A program made the translations under genes and the position numbers. Under the pieces are notes generated by a model. That model saw only the letters and a list, made by a program, of their open reading frames with translations. It made no database searches and was not told the DNA's origin. From contig NZ_JAKUVC010000006.1 in assembly GCF_026781265.1 (NCBI RefSeq), forward strand, positions 1 to 53,655: a stretch of 53,655 nt of DNA, written 5' to 3'. This document shows, piece by piece, positions 34,137-43,708 of this stretch; the stretch's first letter is position 1; each line of letters begins with the position of its first letter. This DNA comes from Streptococcus sanguinis (GTDB lineage Bacteria > Bacillota > Bacilli > Lactobacillales > Streptococcaceae).

Positions 34137-34398
34137 CTAGTATTTCTCCAATCTTTTCTTTATCATCCAACACATAAACTAGAAAACCTAGCTTTCTTAA
34201 CTGCTCCATGCGCCTAAGCTGAATCTTTCTGGGCTTTTCTCCTGGGGCTTTTAACTCCACAAAACCAAGCCGGCCTTGAGGTAAAACCACAATGCGATCA
34301 GGTACTCCCACCAAACCAGGTGAGACAAACTTCATGGAAAGGCCACCCCGCTTCTGACTTTCTACTCTTAGTTTTTCTTCAATTGCTCGTTCTCGCAT
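34087..34398 (-). CDS. VRR-NUC nuclease
   Basis: A 103-residue protein with GVPDRIVVLPQGRLGFVELKAPGEKPRKIQLRRMEQLRKLGF, the VRR-NUC form of the PD-(D/E)XK fold (D in VPDR, E-x-K in VELKAP). The C terminus extends into the helicase gene. It is probably a structure-specific nuclease in replication or recombination. GGGAGGTGAAAG precedes the ATG. Confidence 0.92.
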   Translation of the reverse strand: MRERAIEEKLRVESQKRGGLSMKFVSPGLVGVPDRIVVLPQGRLGFVELKAPGEKPRKIQLRRMEQLRKLGFLVYVLDDKEKIGEILDDIQGASLSRGGDSIH

Positions 34399-34471
34399 CT
34401 TTCACCTCCCAGGGTTTCCGATAGGGGTTGCCAAAAGGGTTCAAACTCCTTACGCGCGTACGGGTGCCCAT
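34379..34471 (-). CDS. Possible 30-codon ORF overlapping the VRR-NUC start
   Basis: ATG at 34471 to TGA at 34379, beginning MGTRTRVRSLNPFGNPYRK and ending WEVKDARTSN. It overlaps the start of the nuclease gene by 20 bases. The only possible site is GGGGT three bases upstream, which is too close. It may be a leader peptide or chance. Confidence 0.2.
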   Translation of the reverse strand: MGTRTRVRSLNPFGNPYRKPWEVKDARTSN

Positions 34472-34640
34472 TACCCCTATTTTACTAGTAGTAACACTAC
34501 TCTCTTAGAAAAGATAGGCAACTAAGGAAACTAGTACGAGAGAAACCACTATTGGCAACGGCTTTGAGAGGTTTCCCATTCGGTTGCTGAAAGGTAAAAT
34601 CGAAAACCTGTGGAAACCAACTAACGGTTCCCAAGTTGCC
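34472..34640. other. Non-coding repeat-rich stretch inside the replication module
   Basis: Between the VapE-type gene and the nuclease gene lie short inverted and direct motifs. GGCAAC occurs twice, GTTGC(C) twice, and GGTTTCC/GGAAACC/GGTTCC several times in both orientations. It also has an ACTAGTAGTAACACTACTCTC element. Clusters of short repeats in a gap of a replication block are consistent with an origin or a regulatory site. No DnaA box or AT-rich unwinding element is clear. Confidence 0.3.
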
Positions 34641-36995
34641 TTACGACATCCGGACAAAAGCACGCTGAGTGCCATACAGGGAAAATTTCATCTTACCAGT
34701 CGTGTTTCCAGTGTACTTATTCCAGCCACCGATTTTATTTAGAATCCCTTCAATTTCATAGGAATCAGCCTTTTTGATATTCTGCCGTTCCTTACCAAAA
34801 CACTCACACCAAATTTCCATAATGCAGACACGCTCACGCTGCTCCGTTCCCTTCAAAGTTTGACTGCCAAAGTCACTCCCAGCCAAGAAAGTCCGTCGCT
34901 CATATAAGTCCATCTTGGCCCAGTTATCTGGCAATAAGGTATCCAAATACTCTGCAACAATACCTTCTCGGTCGTCTGATTCCATGGCTTCCTGTCGCTC
35001 TTTATTTGCTTCATTTTCTGCTTTTCCTTTGAGAAACAGTTCCTCTCCAGCTTCATAATAGACCTTGGCTTCCGCCCACAATTGGTCTACATCGACTAGC
35101 TCCCAGGGCTTTAACTGACTGGCATCGGACACTCGAATCGGCCAAAAGCGCCGGTTCCCCGTCACATCTCGCAAGAAGCCACCTTCTGAATTGGTTGAAC
35201 CCACAATGATACAAGTGCGTGGGTGACTTTCCACATTCACTCCATAGGCTTGACGGAATTTATCATCCTGGCGGGATATAAAGGATTTGACAGTCTCCAC
35301 ATCTGTTTTTCGGATTCCAGTCATCTCGGAAATCTCAAGAATCCAATAGCCTTGCAGCTTTTCTGCTGCAGTCTTATCCCGCATGTCTGAAATCGCCAGA
35401 GAATCCGAGAACCATTCTTTACCTAACTTAAGAAAAAAGGTTGATTTCCCTATTCCTTGCGGTCCATTTAATACCAAGATAGAATCAAATTTAATGCCGG
35501 GTTCATAAATTCTTGCTATCGCAGCCACCATGGTTTTTCTCATAACAGCTCGTGTATAAGCAGTGTCCTTTGCCCCAAGGTAAACGATAAGAAGCGAATC
35601 AATCCGCTCAACCCCATCCCAAACCAAAGGTTCTAGGTATTCCTTAATAGGATGGTAGAGCCGGTAAGATGTCACCACAGCTAAAAGAGCATCCTTGAAC
35701 TTGGTTGGTGACCAAATACCATAGACACGCTCAAAGTAGAGTTTGGCATTAGCTAAGTCCGAATCATTCCAGCCTGGGCGTGACCGTCTCCAAGGGAGCT
35801 CACCAATCACATCAATGACATTCTTGAATTCGTTGTAGACAATATTTTGAAGGTTGGGGTCAAAATGGAGAATGGTCGCAATGTTGGATAAGGTATCCTT
35901 AACCCGGCCAGTCTTATCCAGCTCTAAGCTCGCCTGCCAATTCTCCGTATCAGCAAATTCCAAAGTCGCATCTGCTAAGCGCTCTTTTGCCAGTGTCTCC
36001 CTGGTCGCATCATCTTTTAGGACATAATCCTGCATAGCCTTATAAGACGGTTGCTTAGCTGAGTCTTTCTTTTCCTCATCATCCTGATCACCAAAGAGAT
36101 GCAGGCGAACCAGGTCAAAAGCCGATAAAAGCCTGTGACCATAAGGGTCGGTCGCATGGTGGCTATAAGCAAATTTGTCATCATAAAGAACAACCCCAGC
36201 ACTGGTTGTGGCATGAATATAATCAAAACGACCTGGAATGCTGGAAGGCTTGTAAACATCTCCTAGAAATTTTTCAATTGCTTCTGTAATGGTGTAGGTT
36301 CGGTTAAAAGCCCCAATCAAGCCAGATTTTCCAAGAGGATCTGCTTGTTTGACAATGGCCCGCTCCAGCAGCTTGTTCTGCCGGCTGGATACAGGCCACT
36401 CAGTCGTATCTTTCCAGTTTTGATAGCGTGCTAGAACCGTATCCGGATTTAGGAAGTCACCCTCTAATTTTTTGAAGACAAACTCTCCGTCTTGCGAGGT
36501 TGAAGGCCAATACATGAGTCGACTCGGTTCATAGGTCGTATCATCAAACAACTCCATACCAATGTCTTCAGCTACTTTTCTGGCAACAGCCTGGTATTCC
36601 TCAGCCGATACTTCCCGAGATAAGGGGAGTATCAAACGCAGCCTCGGATGCTCTTTGGTATGTTTATGCGTTGAATAGAAATAGGCAAAGAAAGAAAAGA
36701 AGAGCTCAACTTCATCCATAATGCCTGGTGTCGCAAAGTCCATGTCCAGAGTCAGGGCAGAACGAGACAGTACGGCATCTTTCTTTCGTCTTCCTTTGTC
36801 AAGCTTTCCTAAAACAAAGCCGCCGACATCTTTGATATTATCTTGTTTTGATTTCGCTAGTTTCTTATACTCTGCAACAGTCTCAGCCGTTCGGATAGTG
36901 GTTGAAATGCGGGCTTCAAACTGCTCGAAGCTATAACTGGTTTGCGTCCAAATCTTATCGGTTCGTTTGTTTCCTAATGAAATGGTAAGTTCCAT
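34641..36995 (-). CDS. VapE-type / DUF5906-like phage replicative NTPase
   Basis: A 784-residue protein from ATG at 36995 with AAGGAGGAAAG upstream; the frame to 37109 only runs into the polymerase gene. About 1-240 looks like a primase-like (AEP/D5-type) region, with RKKDAVLSRSALTLDMDFATP and the HTKEHPRLRLILPL motif. The C-terminal VapE helicase-like domain has Walker A LNGPQGIGKSTFFLKLG (about 511) and YWILEISEMTGIRKTDVETVKSF. It probably primes and unwinds the phage origin together with the adjacent DNA polymerase. Confidence 0.9.
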   Translation of the reverse strand: MELTISLGNKRTDKIWTQTSYSFEQFEARISTTIRTAETVAEYKKLAKSKQDNIKDVGGFVLGKLDKGRRKKDAVLSRSALTLDMDFATPGIMDEVELFFSFFAYFYSTHKHTKEHPRLRLILPLSREVSAEEYQAVARKVAEDIGMELFDDTTYEPSRLMYWPSTSQDGEFVFKKLEGDFLNPDTVLARYQNWKDTTEWPVSSRQNKLLERAIVKQADPLGKSGLIGAFNRTYTITEAIEKFLGDVYKPSSIPGRFDYIHATTSAGVVLYDDKFAYSHHATDPYGHRLLSAFDLVRLHLFGDQDDEEKKDSAKQPSYKAMQDYVLKDDATRETLAKERLADATLEFADTENWQASLELDKTGRVKDTLSNIATILHFDPNLQNIVYNEFKNVIDVIGELPWRRSRPGWNDSDLANAKLYFERVYGIWSPTKFKDALLAVVTSYRLYHPIKEYLEPLVWDGVERIDSLLIVYLGAKDTAYTRAVMRKTMVAAIARIYEPGIKFDSILVLNGPQGIGKSTFFLKLGKEWFSDSLAISDMRDKTAAEKLQGYWILEISEMTGIRKTDVETVKSFISRQDDKFRQAYGVNVESHPRTCIIVGSTNSEGGFLRDVTGNRRFWPIRVSDASQLKPWELVDVDQLWAEAKVYYEAGEELFLKGKAENEANKERQEAMESDDREGIVAEYLDTLLPDNWAKMDLYERRTFLAGSDFGSQTLKGTEQRERVCIMEIWCECFGKERQNIKKADSYEIEGILNKIGGWNKYTGNTTGKMKFSLYGTQRAFVRMS

Positions 36996-37005
36996 TCTTT
37001 CCTCC

Positions 37006-38937
37006 TTAATCTTTCTTATAAAATTCACAGGCATAGCCGTCGGCTCGTAAAGGCAGACTTTCGGCCCAGTCCGGCTTTGTGGCAAGTAGCTGGCAGACTT
37101 TTGCCACACTCTCTTCTCTCACTTCTACCACCGCTTCATCATGCACATGAAGAACAATAGCTAATCCCTTTTGCTTGAGCTGCATCATGCCATAGGCCAA
37201 TAAATCTCGGGCAATACCTTGAACAATATTTTCCACTAACTTTGGTCCATAGGTCTCAAGCCTTGTCCATTTCTTACTCTCTCCAATCCCTTCATAGGTC
37301 AAGCCGGGCTTGCCAAATGCGTTCATTCCTATGCGAGGTTTAACATAGGCTAATTTACGACCTGAAGGCAACGTAATAAAGAGCATTCCAGATTGATAAC
37401 TAATGACTAGATTCTTAATCTTCTTCGGTTCTCTTGTTTCGTATACCTGCTTTGCGACCTTATCTATCTCCCACCAAAAAGCGACAATATGTGGATTGGC
37501 TGACCGCCACTGATTGACGAGCGGCTGCAACTCCTCTTCTTCCAGTCCCATATCCAGTGCTCCCATAGCGGTTAAAGCACCAACTGAACCACCATAGCCA
37601 AGAGCCAGCTCCGCAATCTTACCTTTTTGGCGAAGGTGGCTATTAACACCGTGTTTCTCAACCGGTACTCCAAACATAGAAGACGCAGATGCGCAATAGA
37701 TATCCCCGCCCTGTTCAAAAACATCTAACCGCCAAGATTCCCCAGACAGCCAAGCCAACACCCGAGCTTCAATCGCAGCAAAGTCAGCAACGATAAACTG
37801 ATGACCTGCTTTGGGGACAAAGGCAGTCCGAATAAGTTCAGAAAGGACACTCGGGACATTCTCATAGAGAGTATCCAAGGTTTCAAACTGCCCTTCTTTG
37901 ACAAGCGTTCTAGCAAGGGACAAATCCTTGAGTTTGTTCTGAGGGAGATTTTGTACCTGGACCAACCGTCCAGCCCAGCGGCCGGTACGGTTTGCCCCAT
38001 AAAATTGCAGAAGACCGTGTACCCGACCGTCAGAGCAAACACAACGTTCGATAGCCTGGTATTTCTTGACAGAGGTCTTTGACATCAAGAGACGCAGCTT
38101 TAACATTTCAAGCACTTCTCCATCTGCTTCTTTGAGATGCTTTGTCACCTCTTTCTTTCCCAGCGAATCCATGAAGACCCCTTGTTCTTCTAACCAACCC
38201 TTTAGTTGAGAGACAGAATTCGGATTCTCTAACCCACTCAATTCATAGGCGCGCTTCGTCACTTGCTCCTTATAAGAGAGATCACAAAGAATGGCCTGTT
38301 CAACCAACTCCTGGTCTACTTCTATGCCTCGGTCATTAATTTCCTGATCCAACTGATAGAGATGCTGCTCACTATCAAGCAAGGGATAATTTCTTAAACG
38401 CTCTCGAATAGCTTGTTCCACCTCTACATCTCGCTTGCAGTAACGTTTAAATAATTCCCAGTCCTCAGGCGCGTGATGGGGTAAATTTCGCTCGCGCATA
38501 CCATTGGCTTTCGTTGCTTTACAGGGCAGACAGAAATAGCGAATAAGCCTGCTTCCCTCTTTCATCTTTTGTTCTTCTATGTTGAGAACTCGTCCTACTC
38601 CTTCAAGGGATAATGGTAGGCCTAGACTTGCTGCAAGCACTGCCGTACAGGACCAGGAATTAGCTGAAAGATGCTCTCCTAGAAGCTTGGAAAGACAGAC
38701 CCTCTCAAAGTTGGCGTTGAAGGCCGTTTTTATAATGGCATCATCTAATAGAGCTAAACGAATCTCTTCAGGAATCTGTTCTCCCTGAGCTAAGTCTACC
38801 ACCTGTGTTTCTTTCTCGTCCTCTTTATAGGCAAAGAGCAAAATCTCAAAGGCTAGACTATCCACATAGCGATAGACTCCGCATTTTGTTAAGTCTACAT
38901 CTGAATAAGTTTCAATATCAATGCTTAGAGTTTTCAT
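37006..38937 (-). CDS. Phage DNA polymerase, family A
   Basis: A 643-residue enzyme from ATG at 38937 (GGAGGACGG upstream). The 3'-5' exonuclease starts with LSIDIETYSD (residues 3-12). Polymerase motif A is FIVADFAAIEARVLAWLSGE (about 380-397) and motif C is VLHVHDEAVVEV (about 594-605). The finger region includes GKIAELALGYGGSVGAL. There is no 5' nuclease domain. It would replicate phage DNA. It is in one operon with the DUF2815 and VapE-type genes. Confidence 0.95.
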   Translation of the reverse strand: MKTLSIDIETYSDVDLTKCGVYRYVDSLAFEILLFAYKEDEKETQVVDLAQGEQIPEEIRLALLDDAIIKTAFNANFERVCLSKLLGEHLSANSWSCTAVLAASLGLPLSLEGVGRVLNIEEQKMKEGSRLIRYFCLPCKATKANGMRERNLPHHAPEDWELFKRYCKRDVEVEQAIRERLRNYPLLDSEQHLYQLDQEINDRGIEVDQELVEQAILCDLSYKEQVTKRAYELSGLENPNSVSQLKGWLEEQGVFMDSLGKKEVTKHLKEADGEVLEMLKLRLLMSKTSVKKYQAIERCVCSDGRVHGLLQFYGANRTGRWAGRLVQVQNLPQNKLKDLSLARTLVKEGQFETLDTLYENVPSVLSELIRTAFVPKAGHQFIVADFAAIEARVLAWLSGESWRLDVFEQGGDIYCASASSMFGVPVEKHGVNSHLRQKGKIAELALGYGGSVGALTAMGALDMGLEEEELQPLVNQWRSANPHIVAFWWEIDKVAKQVYETREPKKIKNLVISYQSGMLFITLPSGRKLAYVKPRIGMNAFGKPGLTYEGIGESKKWTRLETYGPKLVENIVQGIARDLLAYGMMQLKQKGLAIVLHVHDEAVVEVREESVAKVCQLLATKPDWAESLPLRADGYACEFYKKD

Positions 38938-38972
38938 CCGTCCTCCAATAGGTAAAGAGATGGATACCCACC

Positions 38973-39506
38973 TCAAGCTAGAAAGTCGTCATCATCAACG
39001 GTACCGAATTCATCTTCTGCTCGAACTCGACCACCCAGTGGTTCTCCGTCTTTCAATTTTTGAATGTTTCCAAGGCCAGCTGCTACCCCACGATTGCCAT
39101 TGGAATTAAAGCCGTAGAAGGTCACAGATACTCGACCATAACAGCCGGAATAAACTTCTGCCTGATCCAGGATTGGTTGAACCTGCTGGTCTACAACCTG
39201 CGGCTTTTGTTTGGAATTACAGTTAATGAAATAGCTATTGGCATAGGCTTCATCATCCGGCCGGTCAATATCTCCATCTCGGAGTGGCAGTTTCAGATTG
39301 GCTGGAATTTTCCCGCCAAATTTTGAAATAGCTTCTTGTTTCGCTTGCTCTACGGCTTGTTGGATTTTCTGAATGGTGGCCTTATCGCTCTTTGGAATAA
39401 TGACCGATACAGAATATTTTGGTTCAGAACCATTAATGGATTGCGGTTCCCATACATTGGCATAGGATAGACGTCCAGGGACGATTACTTTTGTTTCTTT
39501 TGACAT
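38973..39506 (-). CDS. DUF2815 protein (probable ssDNA-binding)
   Basis: A 177-residue protein from ATG at 39506 with TTTGGAGG nearby. It contains VPGRLSYANVWEPQSINGSEPKYSVSVIIPKSD, the DUF2815 hallmark, and an acidic tail (TVDDDDFLA) like those of single-stranded DNA-binding proteins. Its place between DUF2800 and polymerase is the family's constant setting. The ssDNA-binding role is inferred. Confidence 0.9.
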   Translation of the reverse strand: MSKETKVIVPGRLSYANVWEPQSINGSEPKYSVSVIIPKSDKATIQKIQQAVEQAKQEAISKFGGKIPANLKLPLRDGDIDRPDDEAYANSYFINCNSKQKPQVVDQQVQPILDQAEVYSGCYGRVSVTFYGFNSNGNRGVAAGLGNIQKLKDGEPLGGRVRAEDEFGTVDDDDFLA

Positions 39507-39507
39507 A

Positions 39508-40632
39508 TTAGTTTCCTCCAAATTCAGCTGCTGCTGGAATATATTCTTTTCGTTTATCACTTTCAGGAACAAGGGTCAGCTTACCTTGAGGTTTGCGGAC
39601 CAAATGCCCTAACACTCGGTTAAATTCTTTCTTGCCCATTCGTTTCTCCAGTTCAGTCAGAGAAACCAGACTTTGTTTATAGATATCGGTGAAGCCTTCT
39701 GCTTCTGCAAGTTTAGCCACTTCATCTTCATCAGTGAACTGACGGATAGAGCGACCTTCGACCAGTTTAAACCCATTCCATGATTTATGAGAATTAATGG
39801 CCACCTTGGTCGCAAAGTCTTTCACCTCTGTTGCCCATTTGACTAGGTCATCCACATGAAGAAGAATTTCTTCAATTTCCCTATCCGTCAAAAGATGAGG
39901 GGAAGCTAACTGGAATCGTTCAAGCTCTTTATGATAGTCCATCCGTGCCCTAAGAACGGCATTACAAGGAGAGAACTGACACCAAGGACCGTAGGTGATT
40001 TCTCCTTCTCCTTTAAAGGCCAATTCAGCCTTTGGTTTCAGCTCCGTCTCAGCCCACTCTACCAAATCTTCTCGCTGTAAAATGGCAGTTGAGATATTAC
40101 CTTTTCGTGGCTGAAAAATGGTCATTTTGACATCCTCAATATCATAGAGAGCATCATAGAGTTCCAAGGCTCCCAGAGCATAGAGTTTCATCTGCGGATT
40201 GTTCTCGGCTTCAACTAGCACCCCTTTGCCATACTTAAAGTCCACGACATGAAGGGTGTCGTCTGCCACAATGACGCAATCAGCAGTCCCAAAACCTTCT
40301 GGAACATAACGGGAAAAGTCAACTTTCTGCTCAATGAGAATAATTGTATCACTCGTTCCTTGTTTCAGTTGTTCTAACTCATCTAAGATGAAGGCAACAT
40401 AATCTTCCGTGGATTGTTCCATCTCAAGCGTCAACTCACCTTCCGGTTCTTCTGCTTCTATCTGAAGTGCTCTTCTCAGCTTATACTCAGCTAGAGCATG
40501 GGCCAGTGTCCCCTCTTCTGCTGCAGGATTAGTCTTGTGTTCAAAGAACTCCTCTAAGCGAGCAAGAGGCGGCACCGTCAGCCAGCGGTGGCTGGAGGAT
40601 GCCGATAACATCGCGTGTTGTTTTTCTGCCAT
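39508..40632 (-). CDS. DUF2800 protein (Cas4/RecB-like nuclease fold)
   Basis: A 374-residue protein from ATG at 40632. The PD-(D/E)XK core is FGTADCVIVADDTLHVVDFKYGKGVLVEAENNPQMKLYALGAL (about 140-180). The Cys cluster typical of Cas4-like nucleases is reduced to WCQFSPC. A C-terminal helical half follows. It probably processes DNA ends in phage recombination with the DUF2815 partner. It overlaps neither neighbour. Confidence 0.85.
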   Translation of the reverse strand: MAEKQHAMLSASSSHRWLTVPPLARLEEFFEHKTNPAAEEGTLAHALAEYKLRRALQIEAEEPEGELTLEMEQSTEDYVAFILDELEQLKQGTSDTIILIEQKVDFSRYVPEGFGTADCVIVADDTLHVVDFKYGKGVLVEAENNPQMKLYALGALELYDALYDIEDVKMTIFQPRKGNISTAILQREDLVEWAETELKPKAELAFKGEGEITYGPWCQFSPCNAVLRARMDYHKELERFQLASPHLLTDREIEEILLHVDDLVKWATEVKDFATKVAINSHKSWNGFKLVEGRSIRQFTDEDEVAKLAEAEGFTDIYKQSLVSLTELEKRMGKKEFNRVLGHLVRKPQGKLTLVPESDKRKEYIPAAAEFGGN

Positions 40633-40633
40633 A

Positions 40634-40930
40634 TCAGAGTCCTTTCGCATCTTCAAGAAGTGAAGAATAGCGCTTTTCTTCTACCGCAGAGAGCTTGTTT
40701 GCTCCATATTTTTGAAGGAGTTCTCGCACCTGTTCTGTTTTTCCAGCTCGAGACTTTTCAGCCAGAACTTTGCGGATATCTTCAATGGAGACAGTTGGTG
40801 ATGAAACCTTTTCAGTTTTTTTAACAGGTGCTTCATCCGTTAAGTCGACTGCACCACACAGTTCTTCCAAACTATCTGCTAGCATCCGTAAGTTGGAGAT
40901 AACGGTTTCTAGTTTTTTCATTTGTGCCAT
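40634..40930 (-). CDS. Small early helical protein, unknown
   Basis: A 98-residue protein. It has an N-terminal amphipathic helix (MKKLETVISNLRMLADSLEEL), a Thr/Pro linker (about 35-47), and a C-terminal domain with VSIEDIRKVLAEKSRAGKTEQVRELLQKYGANKLSAVEEK, reminiscent of a LEM/SAP-like or Rho-N-like helical fold. It is found beside DUF2800 in related phages by my recollection. GAAAGGAAAAGCT precedes the ATG. Confidence 0.65.
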   Translation of the reverse strand: MAQMKKLETVISNLRMLADSLEELCGAVDLTDEAPVKKTEKVSSPTVSIEDIRKVLAEKSRAGKTEQVRELLQKYGANKLSAVEEKRYSSLLEDAKGL

Positions 40931-40943
40931 AGCTTTTCCTTTC

Positions 40944-41417
40944 TTATTCTAAGAACATGCTTGGAAACTTCGACCAAACAGAATCTTTAGTATTAGTAAC
41001 TTTTGGATTCTTTTCTCCTGCGTAGCGAACCTTATGTCCGCTGCATTGGAGTGCAAACAAAGGCTCTACTCGGTCATCAATCTCCATAGTATCTGGATTA
41101 ATAGGCTGGCCATTCTCATGGAAGAGTCGGAAAGGTTTCCCAAGCTCTTTCGCCGTTTCAATCTCATACTTCATACCTTGAGAGATATTGGGACCATAGA
41201 CCCAAATCTCATCACATCGTTTTAAAAGCTCCTGCCCCATAGTCAGCCCTTGAATTCGCTCATCGGGATTTCGGTCATTTAAGAACTGAGTCAAAAGTAA
41301 ATGCGGAGCGATGGGTACATAACCTGTCTTAGCAGCTTGCTTGGAATAAGCAAGTGCCTTCTTTTCATTTTCTGCAACATTCCCTCGATAGGGTGAACAA
41401 ATAAATACTGTTTTCAT
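40944..41417 (-). CDS. DUF4406 / nucleoside 2-deoxyribosyltransferase-like protein
   Basis: A 157-residue protein from ATG at 41417. It starts KTVFICSPYRGNVAEN, then has YVPIAPHLLLTQFLNDRNPDERIQGLTMGQELLKRCDEIWVYG and MKYEIETAKELGKPFRLF. This is the Rossmann-like fold of nucleoside deoxyribosyltransferases/DUF4406. It may act on nucleotides during infection; the substrate is unknown. Upstream frames to 41474 lack a ribosome binding site. It is the first gene of the early operon. Confidence 0.75.
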   Translation of the reverse strand: MKTVFICSPYRGNVAENEKKALAYSKQAAKTGYVPIAPHLLLTQFLNDRNPDERIQGLTMGQELLKRCDEIWVYGPNISQGMKYEIETAKELGKPFRLFHENGQPINPDTMEIDDRVEPLFALQCSGHKVRYAGEKNPKVTNTKDSVWSKFPSMFLE

Positions 41418-41483
41418 TTGGAAAAATCCGTCCTTCATCATTTTTTTGGAGTTGCTGTCGATGGCCATCTCCAACTCACAAGA

Positions 41484-41512
41484 CTAGTATAAAACCATTT
41501 GGCGAAAGTCAA
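41484..41512 (-). promoter_or_regulatory. Early promoter
   Basis: On the minus strand TTGACT (41512-41507), a 17-bp spacer and TACTAG (41489-41484); TATACT also overlaps two bases upstream. It lies about 65 bp before the first early gene (DUF4406), in the gap after the ImmA-type gene's terminator. Confidence 0.5.
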
Positions 41513-41595
41513 CAGAGCAAAAAATGAGAGATTCTAAGCCTAAAAATGCGGTTTTAGTAAGTGGACCTTTAACTAGAAAGACTGTCAAAACGCAA

Positions 41596-41621
41596 AAAAA
41601 GACCCCTCAAAAAATGAGGGG
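41596..41621 (-). terminator. Intrinsic terminator after the ImmA/IrrE-type gene
   Basis: CCCCTC (41603-41608) pairs with GAGGGG (41616-41621). On the minus strand seven T follow shortly after the stem, and the plus strand also has an A/T-rich trail. It separates the regulatory gene from the early promoter. Confidence 0.75.
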
Positions 41622-41636
41622 CAAAAATAAATTTTT

Positions 41637-43499
41637 TTAAATTGTTTCTATATTCATGGATTTTAGCTTTTCATTCACTTCTTCCACTGAAAGATGATAA
41701 CAGTTTCTGAGAATCATTTTATAAGCACTATGATGTGGAATCATATCGCTTAAGCTATGAGTGCTCTTTCCTATCAAATCGAAACTGAAGTCCGGATACA
41801 GCTTCAGTCCAATACAGACAGCTATAATGTTCGTCAACTTACCATTCTCTCCGTGCTTCAATTCCATCCTTTCTATTGTAGAAACACTGACACCACTGTA
41901 TTCTTCCAATTGTTCTCTGGAACAATCTTTTCGGTCTCGATGGTAACGTAATGTCCCACAAAAATGATTCGGAAGAGATTCCATAATGCGCTGAATCTCA
42001 GAAAAAATATGACCAGAGTATTCTGGGATTGAGTTGACTTCAATGATATGTTCTGAAAAATCAATCTCAATTTTTAGTTCGGGCAAATTTCCACGATACA
42101 AAATATAATCGTTGAAATCCTTATAACTAATACTTTTTCGGCCTGCATAGTGGATATCAAAAATAAGACAGCATTCATCCATATGGGAATAAGCGTAGTC
42201 AGTCATTTGATAAACTCCGTATTCTACCATTTGAACATACTTCTCAGAGTTTAAGCAGAAATGAGAATCTACATAAACATACTTTCCTGAATCCATTAGC
42301 TCTCTAAAACGTTCATTCTTGAAGTTCAAAAAACAAGCGTTATTAAAAGAGATGGTGAATGTCTGATTATTTTGAATCGCATCCGCTTCACAAGTATAGC
42401 TCTTGATGTATTCATGCCCCACATACTTGTAGATTCCTTCAAATTCCGTAAAACCTAGCTGCATCATGCGAATTTTAACAGCCCATCGGGACACTTGAAA
42501 GAAATAAGCTAAATCATCAATCACCTGTTCAAACATAGTGATCCGTTCATCTTCATCAAAAACTAATGAATATTTGAGAAACAGTTCTTGGACCATCATT
42601 TTCGTGGTTTTCCTTGGCATCAGAATCCTTGCTGCAATACCATTGGCCTGCCACTCCATCCAGTCATAAGTACTCCATTTATCTTCTTTGATAGCTGAGC
42701 GATTTAAACGGCTGGAAATTTTGGTATCTTTCGACCCTAGTAAGCTCTTATATTCATTGTGAGTACGGTGCAGAAGCCAGTGAACACATTCATGAATAAT
42801 GGTATTATTAAAACTTCCCTGATTTCGAAGACCTTTGACCTGAGGGTCAACTAGAACGGTTCCAGACTTCACGGTACGTTCCTTTTCCTGATCACCATCA
42901 AAGAAAATTACAAGACTATCTTTAAAAACCATCTCGCCAAAAATAGAACCATCTGAGGAAAGAGTACCTTCTTCAACTTCAACTCCAATATTCCGCACAA
43001 AATCATAGATGGGCAGTGCCATAGGAGTTTGTAGCATCTCTGGATAATATTGTTCTAAAATGTCTTCTGCAATACTATCCATATTCTTCGCGCTAACATA
43101 GGGCACAAATTCTTTTGAGAAATAAGGAATAGGTCCTTTCTCACTTGAATGAACATAAGGCTTGACTTTTAAGACAGAAAATTGATGAAGGCCATCAGTC
43201 AATAAATACTTTACTTTTACTGAGAGCCAAATTTCAGCACTGTCTTTTTCATAGCCAAAACGACCATGGCCTCCAATATTTAAAAATCCAATTACAAGTA
43301 AATCCGAAACAATAAAGTCTCCACTTTTATTGCTTGCATGGATACTCTTTATAGAGAAATCATCTAGTTTGGCAAACTTAATGTCATCAATTGAATATGA
43401 GGATATATTTAAGGATTCTCTAGAGTTATAAACATACGAATTAATCTGAGTAAAAAGCTCATTATAAAATGTATTTTGGAATAAGGTTTTAAATGACAT
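41637..43499 (-). CDS. Large ImmA/IrrE-type metallopeptidase with C-terminal HTH
   Basis: A 620-residue protein from ATG at 43499 (GGGAGATTGCT upstream). The zinc site is IIHECVHWLLH (about 230-240) with the distal Glu in DWMEWQANGIAARILMP. About 515-560 is an Xre-like HTH (RDRKDCSREQLEEYSGVSVSTIERMELKHG). ImmA/IrrE proteins cleave phage or ICE repressors, or sense DNA damage; they are usually 120-300 residues, so this is unusually long. The N-terminal ~200 residues are unrecognised. It is transcribed away from the S24 repressor, so it is a likely partner in the lysogeny switch. Confidence 0.85.
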   Translation of the reverse strand: MSFKTLFQNTFYNELFTQINSYVYNSRESLNISSYSIDDIKFAKLDDFSIKSIHASNKSGDFIVSDLLVIGFLNIGGHGRFGYEKDSAEIWLSVKVKYLLTDGLHQFSVLKVKPYVHSSEKGPIPYFSKEFVPYVSAKNMDSIAEDILEQYYPEMLQTPMALPIYDFVRNIGVEVEEGTLSSDGSIFGEMVFKDSLVIFFDGDQEKERTVKSGTVLVDPQVKGLRNQGSFNNTIIHECVHWLLHRTHNEYKSLLGSKDTKISSRLNRSAIKEDKWSTYDWMEWQANGIAARILMPRKTTKMMVQELFLKYSLVFDEDERITMFEQVIDDLAYFFQVSRWAVKIRMMQLGFTEFEGIYKYVGHEYIKSYTCEADAIQNNQTFTISFNNACFLNFKNERFRELMDSGKYVYVDSHFCLNSEKYVQMVEYGVYQMTDYAYSHMDECCLIFDIHYAGRKSISYKDFNDYILYRGNLPELKIEIDFSEHIIEVNSIPEYSGHIFSEIQRIMESLPNHFCGTLRYHRDRKDCSREQLEEYSGVSVSTIERMELKHGENGKLTNIIAVCIGLKLYPDFSFDLIGKSTHSLSDMIPHHSAYKMILRNCYHLSVEEVNEKLKSMNIETI

Positions 43500-43708
43500 A
43501 GCAATCTCCCTTTTTAATAAATTTTCTACAAATTTGAGTCGTAGTTCCATATAAATCACAAAAGAAAATTTCTTAATCCATTTTTTCAATGTATTCAGTA
43601 TACCAAAAAATACATTATTTCTTAAGTTTTATAGAATTATATTATATACACTTCCTTTTAAACTAATAGTAAACGAAACTCATCTAAAATATTTTTTGAT
43701 AAAAATTA

